NCBI GenBank assembly: GCA_958402795.1
Contig: CATXUX010000055.1
Coordinates: forward strand, 1-18,744
Length of the DNA stretch: 18,744 nt
Direction: 5' to 3'
Source: an uncultured Lachnospiraceae bacterium
GTDB lineage: Bacteria; Bacillota; Clostridia; Lachnospirales; Lachnospiraceae
In this document: positions 14,074 through 18,744 of the stretch, one piece after another
How the letters are laid out: every line of letters begins with the position of its first letter
Position numbering within the stretch: the first letter of the stretch is position 1
Notes under the pieces: generated by a model
What the model saw: the letters and a program-made list of their open reading frames with translations, nothing else
Told to the model about the DNA's origin: nothing
Databases searched by the model: none
Program-made: the position numbers and the translations under genes

Positions 14074-14277
14074 TTAGAATACAATTTCTTTACCAACAAA
14101 ATTTCCATTTCCGATGATTGCAATATGATTGGGTAAGTCATAGACAATTTCAGTGTCATATTCTTTTCCGTCAATCATCACTTTCTTTCTCCAATTGTCC
14201 GGAATTGGAGAATCAAGTCCTATAAGAGTATACTTTCCTTCACTATGCTGAAATTCAACCTTAATCACTCCATTCAC
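14074..14277 (-). CDS. Small unknown protein, candidate immunity partner of the MuF toxin-like domain
   Basis: A protein of up to 67 aa overlapping the 3' end of the MuF gene by 17 bases and equally AT-rich. It has no signal peptide or membrane segment. The sequence alternates hydrophobic and polar residues (IKVEFQ, YTLIGLDS, KKVMIDGKEY, IVYDLP, HIAIIGNGNF), suggesting a small all-beta fold. Position immediately after a toxin-like C-terminal domain, small size and shared composition fit a cognate immunity protein, but no named family was recognised. Two GTG starts are possible: 14277 (AAGGAAAGA just upstream) and 14268 (AGGTG six bases upstream, giving 64 aa); the second is spaced better. A terminator-like hairpin begins two bases after the stop. 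It could instead be an ordinary small head-region gene. Confidence 0.6.
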   Translation of the reverse strand: MNGVIKVEFQHSEGKYTLIGLDSPIPDNWRKKVMIDGKEYDTEIVYDLPNHIAIIGNGNFVGKEIVF

Positions 14278-15661
14278 CTCTTTCCTTCATATCCTCCATC
14301 TGCTTTCTGTAGGATGCTAACTGCGCTCTCGTTAATTCAGTTTCCTCTGGTGGTATATGATACTTATCAGTCACCAATAATAAATATTGTTTCGCATCTA
14401 TCTCATTCAAAATCATCCGTTGTTTGAAATCATATTGGCTATTCATGCCCTTTCTGTTCTGCTCAAAATGATATACCTCTTCAAGTACATCCGATACAGT
14501 GGCATCTTCTCTAAAGTATATTACATCTCCATAAGTGACTGCTGTTGCTTCCTGCTCCTTTAAACGCTTAAGCACATCATCCTTGGCAATCCTAATATCG
14601 GCACCTTTCTTAATTGCTGGATTTGTTATTAAATGATATGTTGCCATATCTATGATTTTACTGCCAGATTCAGAAATCTTACGATGTGTGCTTCCTTTTC
14701 TGTACATCTTTATTGTATCATTTTCTCCAGAATTTTCAACATTTTCCTGCTCATTCAACCACCTGTCAAACTCCTCCCGATCCATATATGCTGATGTGCT
14801 GCACCGACAGTTCGGATGCATAGGCGGCGCATTCTTTGCAATCTCCATATCCTTTATTGGGAAATGCCTTCCGTCCAGCTCTTTACATATCCCGCAAGCC
14901 GTCCCCAGAGCGTGGAACTGGTATTCTTCATATCCGTTCCGCTCATAGGACTGTTTCTGTGCTTCAATCTGCACTCTGGCAAGCTCCGTCCGCATAAGCC
15001 GTTCTGCGTTCGACTTCGACACGCCAAACCGTTTCGTCAGGTGTCTGGCAAGCTCTTTCGGGTTCTTCCCTTGGATCAATCCCTGCTGCAGAAGTGTGGA
15101 AAGTTCTGCTTTCATCATGCCCTGATACATCCAGATGCGATCTGAGAACGTCGCATTGTGAAACGAAGCATTCACAATTGCATTCGCAGCTTCCGCATTG
15201 TTCTGAATCGTCTTGCCAAGAATTCCTGCTTGCCGTTCAAATTCTTCCAGAGTCCGATCTGTCAGAATCTGTTCGAAATACTGTTGCAGGTTGCTGAATC
15301 CGTCAACCAGCTCCAGTCCGATGTTTGCTTTGAGCAATTCCAAGCGGTTGATTTTCATCGTAGCATTATACAGACGCATCTCCTCATTCGCCTGATCAGT
15401 AAAAGTCTTATCTTTTACATATTTTTCAGCCTTGCGTTCATATTCCTTGATGTCCAGCTTCGACACCCGTTTCTTTGCTTCTGCCAGCGTTATGCCTTCT
15501 TTAGTCGCATACTTTACATAAAAGCCACTGATCTCCTTCTGGGTCTGGTCCAGCATGTAATCATAAATCTTCCCGATCTGTTTCTGGTATTCGGCTTCCT
15601 CGGTTATGTAATGTTTAAGCTGTTCTGCTTCCCTCTGTCTCCAGTACGTCCTGCTGTCCAT
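14261..15661 (-). CDS. MuF/SPP1 gp7-type minor head protein with a metallopeptidase-like C-terminal toxin-type domain
   Basis: A 466-aa two-part protein. Residues ~1-300 are an SPP1 gp7/MuF minor head protein: helical N-terminal half, then the conserved cysteine-rich patch C256-x2-C259, D263-G-R-H266 and MHPNCRC (281-287). Such proteins sit inside the head near the portal and can be ejected with the DNA. Residues ~300-466 are an extra domain not needed in plain gp7 proteins. It contains DVLEEVYHFEQ (391-401), giving an E394-E395-x-x-H398 core, and NEIDAKQYLL (419-428) with E420, an arrangement like a variant zincin (HExxH...E). Temperate-phage MuF proteins carrying C-terminal polymorphic toxins, including zincin-like ones, are a known class. 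DNA encoding the extension is much more AT-rich than the N-terminal part, as expected for an exchangeable cassette. ATG 15661 has AAGGAG ten bases upstream. The head-protein call is firm; the toxin call is inferred from motifs and context, and enzymatic activity is unproven. Confidence 0.85.
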   Translation of the reverse strand: MDSRTYWRQREAEQLKHYITEEAEYQKQIGKIYDYMLDQTQKEISGFYVKYATKEGITLAEAKKRVSKLDIKEYERKAEKYVKDKTFTDQANEEMRLYNATMKINRLELLKANIGLELVDGFSNLQQYFEQILTDRTLEEFERQAGILGKTIQNNAEAANAIVNASFHNATFSDRIWMYQGMMKAELSTLLQQGLIQGKNPKELARHLTKRFGVSKSNAERLMRTELARVQIEAQKQSYERNGYEEYQFHALGTACGICKELDGRHFPIKDMEIAKNAPPMHPNCRCSTSAYMDREEFDRWLNEQENVENSGENDTIKMYRKGSTHRKISESGSKIIDMATYHLITNPAIKKGADIRIAKDDVLKRLKEQEATAVTYGDVIYFREDATVSDVLEEVYHFEQNRKGMNSQYDFKQRMILNEIDAKQYLLLVTDKYHIPPEETELTRAQLASYRKQMEDMKERGEWSD

Positions 15662-17027
15662 CTGTTGTTACTCCTTCTGGTTTTCGCCCGAACATCTGAT
15701 CCATCATGGCATCTGACTCTTCCTTCTGCTCTTGATCCATTCGCTCTATTTCTGCGCTCACGTCCGGTACAATAGACAGGACCGACATCTGCGTTTCCCT
15801 GGAAACCAATCCATCAAGCTGAGCTGCCGTCTGCGCTTCCTCGAGTATGTTTTTGGGAATGTTCCGTGTCGTTTTAATCTCTATGTCTCTCCAGGCATCT
15901 TTGTTTGGGACATTCGTCTGCAATGAACAAAAAATCTTGTACCGTTTCCGCAAAGACTTCTCGATCTTCCGATCAAACCCGAGTGCCAGATTGCTCATGG
16001 CCTGCAGCTTATACGCGAGTGCAACGCCGGAAGTTGCGTTTCCGTAATTCTCATCAGAGATGTTCGCGACCATAGATGTCTGATAGATCAAGGTCTCCAG
16101 ACGATTCAAAAGATTCTCCTGTGTGCCGTCAGCAGTCGGTTTCTGAAGAAACTGTACGAGAATGTCCTTTGCGTCATCTGTACCATAAAAATTGATAAGT
16201 CGGTTATCCCGGATCTTGCGTACACCCTCCTCATCTACTTCGGATCCCAGCACAGCGAGATACGCATCTGCGAAAGCGTCTACATCATTCGCTTTTTCAC
16301 CGATCGCATGATTGTAGGCTTCCACCAACCCGCTTACCCCCTCGTACAGTCCCATGCGTTCGTCATTCAGCCGATATTCCACACATGGAATGTACCCGTA
16401 AGGATTATCAAATATATCCGTCTTTTTGCTTCCCTCGAAGTGTTCGATCTGACTTCGTGTCACAATTTCCCCGTACCGCTCTCCGGCATAAATACCATCT
16501 GCATCATGATAGCCATATCGGACAGCAAACAGCGCCCGGTTTTTCAATGTGCCGTCATAAACCACAAACAACTCTTTGGGCGTACAAACCGTCATCTTTG
16601 TCCTCGACTCTTCGTCTTGATAAAAATACTCCCATGCATGTCCGTAAATACACGCCTTTTTAAATAGCTCGTACTCATGATCCGTGATCTCATTATCGTC
16701 TTCAAATTCCCGGATTGCATCGTTAATCGTATCATCTGGGTGCGTCTTCTTGATTGGAATACCGTAAGCATACCCCATAAACGTCTCAGTAATATATCGC
16801 GGGAAATTAACAGCCAGACGGTTATCCGGCTTCCATTCGTCCTTTTCCGGTTGTTTATATACGTCATGGAAACCTGCATACAGATTTTCCAGATAATCGT
16901 ATCTCTTTGTCCGTTCCTCATGGATCCGAATATACTTGTCCACAAGTTCCATGCTCACACCTGCAGCAACCTCATCTGCCTCGCACAGCAGTGGCTTCGG
17001 CAATTCATACGGTCTTTTTCTGTCCAT
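15615..17027 (-). CDS. Portal protein, SPP1 gp6-like
   Basis: A 470-aa protein of the SPP1-type portal family, which forms the dodecameric ring at one capsid vertex through which DNA enters and to which the connector and tail attach. Supporting signs are the size, the position directly after the terminase, and family-typical stretches: KPDNRLAVNFPRYITETFMGYAYGIP near residues 66-92, a PYGYIPCVEYRLNDERMGLYEG region around 210-232, the long helical VEAYNHAIGEKANDVDAFADAYLAV stretch around 236-261, and SGVALAYKLQAM near 339-350. The C-terminal ~60 residues are acidic and glutamine-rich (MDQEQKEESDAMMDQMFG), probably flexible. Start ATG 17027 is preceded by TAGGAGGAAAAAT, one of the best ribosome binding sites in the window. 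The 3' end overlaps the minor head protein gene by 47 bases. Confidence 0.92.
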   Translation of the reverse strand: MDRKRPYELPKPLLCEADEVAAGVSMELVDKYIRIHEERTKRYDYLENLYAGFHDVYKQPEKDEWKPDNRLAVNFPRYITETFMGYAYGIPIKKTHPDDTINDAIREFEDDNEITDHEYELFKKACIYGHAWEYFYQDEESRTKMTVCTPKELFVVYDGTLKNRALFAVRYGYHDADGIYAGERYGEIVTRSQIEHFEGSKKTDIFDNPYGYIPCVEYRLNDERMGLYEGVSGLVEAYNHAIGEKANDVDAFADAYLAVLGSEVDEEGVRKIRDNRLINFYGTDDAKDILVQFLQKPTADGTQENLLNRLETLIYQTSMVANISDENYGNATSGVALAYKLQAMSNLALGFDRKIEKSLRKRYKIFCSLQTNVPNKDAWRDIEIKTTRNIPKNILEEAQTAAQLDGLVSRETQMSVLSIVPDVSAEIERMDQEQKEESDAMMDQMFGRKPEGVTTDGQQDVLETEGSRTA

Positions 17028-17037
17028 ATTTTTCCTC

Positions 17038-18285
17038 CTAAAATTTGAATGTTTTAAGCTGCGGTCTGCCTTTCATGTCCCGCTCAATCGTGTATTCGAA
17101 CGCATCCAGCGTATCAATGTCGCTGGTCCCATCGTCAAGTCGCTCATCTTCGTCCGATTTTGCATTCCACACAGCCTCCTGAAACGCTTCTGATAATGTC
17201 CCACAGTCTTCCGTCAGCGAAAAAAGTCCGGCTCCCATAAGCCTGACCGTATAATCAATCCTGTCTTTTATTCTTTCTTTTTTCGCGGGAAAAACTTTCA
17301 GAAACGGATATCTCGCTTTTGCTGCTTTTTTTATCGTCTGCCCCAGTACGGTCTCTGCATTATCCCAGTAAACATATTCCGGATTTCCATACTTATCCAT
17401 TACTTCCTGGACAAATGCCAGAAAAAGCTCTTCCAGTATGTTCGCATCGATTCCCTGCGGATAATCCTTGTTCATATACCGTCTGCTCATCAGTGCCTGA
17501 ACTTTCCCGTTTTTATACTTCCCGGTTGCCACAAAAGAATGGCCAGACTTGTTTCCACCGAAGTCAATTCCAATCTCGATCCGGCTTATATTCTCAATAT
17601 CCGGTTGCTTCACGAATGCTTTCGGATTATCAACGAATTTACGATAGATCGCTCCTTCTGCCCTCTTCCACAGTCCCTCGATATATCTGTCATAATAAAC
17701 CGTACCTTCGTATTCCTTGCACAGATTAAGCACATATTCTGACGGAAGAAACGGGTTATCAAATATCCGGTAATGCTGCAGATATATGTCCGCATCTGAA
17801 TCCAAGAACTTTTTAAGCCAGTGTGTGGGGTTTTCCGGGTTGCACGCACCATCGAAGCAGGAGTACGTTTTGTCAAGACGTGACTGCAGCATGCGGAATA
17901 CCTCCTGGTTCCACTTTGCCACCTCATCGCCGTAACAGTACTTGATGCTTGATCCCTGAATCTTTGCGACCTGGCTGATCTTTTCAGCGCCGAGACAATA
18001 CGTCTCCTCGCCGCATATGTTCGCCACATTCCGGTTATTGATCGTTCCGATTAGCTCGCTGGTATATATTTCCCGCATCGGCTGTAGTACATTACGTTCG
18101 ATGGATTCCTTGGATACCCCAAGAATTACATTTAATCCCGGCTTTGACGTCCGTTCCCTGATCCGGAACGGAACCGTATATGCAATGTCCACATAAGATT
18201 TCCCGGAACGCACTGCTCCGGTTTTAATATTCCACCGGTGCGTAGCGTTTCGGATATACTCATTCTGCTTCTCGCTTAAACGCAT
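17038..18285 (-). CDS. terL: Terminase large subunit (packaging ATPase/nuclease)
   Basis: A 415-aa motor protein that pumps DNA into the prohead through the portal and cuts the concatemer. The N-terminal ATPase has Walker A GAVRSGKS at residues 23-30 and a Walker B-like IKYCYGDE ending in D120-E121. NPENPTHW at residues 149-156 lies in the position of the coupling region. The C-terminal RNase H-like nuclease shows its acidic residues in order: IGIDFGG (D241), VYWDNAE (D308) and SDIDTLDAFEY (D391/D394). Length is normal for the SPP1/P22-like group. The ATG at 18285 has AGGAGATG about ten bases upstream and lies inside the end of the small-subunit gene. The TAG stop (17040-17038) is the first part of the portal gene's TAGGAGG ribosome binding site, so the two are tightly coupled. 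Confidence 0.95.
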   Translation of the reverse strand: MRLSEKQNEYIRNATHRWNIKTGAVRSGKSYVDIAYTVPFRIRERTSKPGLNVILGVSKESIERNVLQPMREIYTSELIGTINNRNVANICGEETYCLGAEKISQVAKIQGSSIKYCYGDEVAKWNQEVFRMLQSRLDKTYSCFDGACNPENPTHWLKKFLDSDADIYLQHYRIFDNPFLPSEYVLNLCKEYEGTVYYDRYIEGLWKRAEGAIYRKFVDNPKAFVKQPDIENISRIEIGIDFGGNKSGHSFVATGKYKNGKVQALMSRRYMNKDYPQGIDANILEELFLAFVQEVMDKYGNPEYVYWDNAETVLGQTIKKAAKARYPFLKVFPAKKERIKDRIDYTVRLMGAGLFSLTEDCGTLSEAFQEAVWNAKSDEDERLDDGTSDIDTLDAFEYTIERDMKGRPQLKTFKF

Positions 18286-18709
18286 TGTCTCGCATCTCCT
18301 TCAGAATATCATCCAGCTTCTGGATCGCGTCGTCGGATTCGTTCTCACCAGTGACTGCCTGTTTCCTCGCCTGCTTCAGCTCCGTATCAGCTTCACGGTT
18401 CCTGATATCTTCATCCGGCTTTGCGGACTGTCCGGCATATTTTGCGACTGCTTCATACGCTTTCACATTTCCCTCAAGCGCCTTCTTAATCATCGCCATA
18501 TTCATAGCGGACTCAAGTGTACAGTCAACCCCGAGTGCTTTCAGTACCGGCTCCCATTCCTCGTTGTCTATCTCGGCAGTCAGAAGCATATTTAAAGTCT
18601 TCCGGAAGTCTGCTTTCCGCCGCCTGGCTTCTCCCGATGCTTTTCCGCCCATTCTACCGTATTTTCGAGCTTCGCTCGGGGTTAAACGCTTTAAGTTTTC
18701 ATCGTTCAA
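18260..18709 (-). CDS. Probable terminase small subunit
   Basis: A 149-aa protein immediately upstream of the terminase large subunit, the usual place for the small subunit that recognises phage DNA and recruits the large subunit. Residues 16-32 contain a GRMGGKASGEARRRK stretch, a KGG-type basic motif common at the N-terminus of small-terminase-like proteins of Firmicutes phages. The C-terminal part (about residues 100-149) is charged and probably coiled coil, suited to oligomer formation. The start is TTG at 18709: it has GAAGGTGG just upstream, an in-frame TGA lies six bases before it, and it overlaps the preceding stop as TTGA. The 3' end overlaps the large-subunit gene by 26 bases, implying translational coupling. 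The assignment rests mainly on position, size and the basic motif; no classical helix-turn-helix is obvious by eye. Confidence 0.65.
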   Translation of the reverse strand: MNDENLKRLTPSEARKYGRMGGKASGEARRRKADFRKTLNMLLTAEIDNEEWEPVLKALGVDCTLESAMNMAMIKKALEGNVKAYEAVAKYAGQSAKPDEDIRNREADTELKQARKQAVTGENESDDAIQKLDDILKEMRDNAFKREAE

Positions 18710-18744
18710 ACTTCACCACCTTCAATTCCGATCTGTTTTATCGC
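18706..18744 (-). CDS. 3' end of an upstream phage gene (partial)
   Basis: Reading leftward from the window edge, one frame stays open for 12 codons (A I K Q I G I E G G E V) and stops at TGA 18708-18706. The other two frames meet stops within a few codons. The stop overlaps the TTG start of the next gene as TTGA, the same coupled arrangement seen elsewhere in this operon, which supports it as a real gene end. Too little is visible to name it; genes just upstream of the packaging module are often regulatory or HNH-type, but that is only family expectation. Confidence 0.4.
   Translation of the reverse strand, partial: AIKQIGIEGGEV

Overview
The window is a continuous stretch of siphophage structural genes, all read on the minus strand (right to left as numbered). 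Strong AGGAGG-type ribosome binding sites precede most genes. Stops overlap the next start as GTGA, ATGA or TTGA, or lie inside the next Shine-Dalgarno. The gene families (SPP1-like portal, gp7/MuF head protein, Prp-type protease, DUF4355-like scaffold, Dit/Tal tail tip) point to a temperate phage or prophage of a low- to mid-GC Firmicute, probably a gut clostridium such as a Lachnospiraceae member. That host call is inference. No integrase, repressor, lysis or host gene lies in the window, so prophage and free phage cannot be told apart.

Layout in transcription order. DNA packaging: the tail end of an upstream gene (18744-18706), a terminase small-subunit candidate (18709-18260) and the terminase large subunit (18285-17038). 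Portal and head: SPP1-type portal (17027-15615), then a MuF/gp7 minor head protein (15661-14261) whose last ~165 residues are an AT-rich, metallopeptidase-like C-terminal domain. A 67-aa gene that may be its immunity partner (14277-14074), an intrinsic terminator-like hairpin, an 84-aa unknown (14006-13752) and a possible 57-aa ORF (13717-13544) follow. Capsid maturation: Prp-like cysteine protease (13489-13202), scaffold (13125-12427), major capsid protein (12409-11489). Connector: a 98-aa unknown, head-tail connector, head closure, HK97-gp10-like and tail-terminator proteins (11473-9828). Tail: major tail protein (9813-9286), tail assembly chaperone with a probable -1 frameshift extension (9228-8474), 1325-aa tape measure (8477-4500), enlarged Dit (4507-2969), Tal (2964-1177), a repeat-rich tail-tip protein (1148-108) and the first 34 codons of another (103-1).

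The most interesting signals are (1) the MuF protein with a toxin-like zincin domain and adjacent small gene, marked by an abrupt GC drop at residue ~300 and closed by a terminator inside the late operon; (2) a Prp protease next to three structural proteins (scaffold, capsid, major tail protein) that all start with an (N/G)LQ(L/M)FA motif matching the Prp cleavage signal; and (3) a cluster of GC-rich hairpins directly before the scaffold gene.

No stretch of more than 300 bases lacks a gene. The longest gaps (13126-13201, 13490-13543, 9229-9285) are described below. I saw no promoter, tRNA, CRISPR array or insertion sequence. The large plus-strand open frames are antisense shadows.
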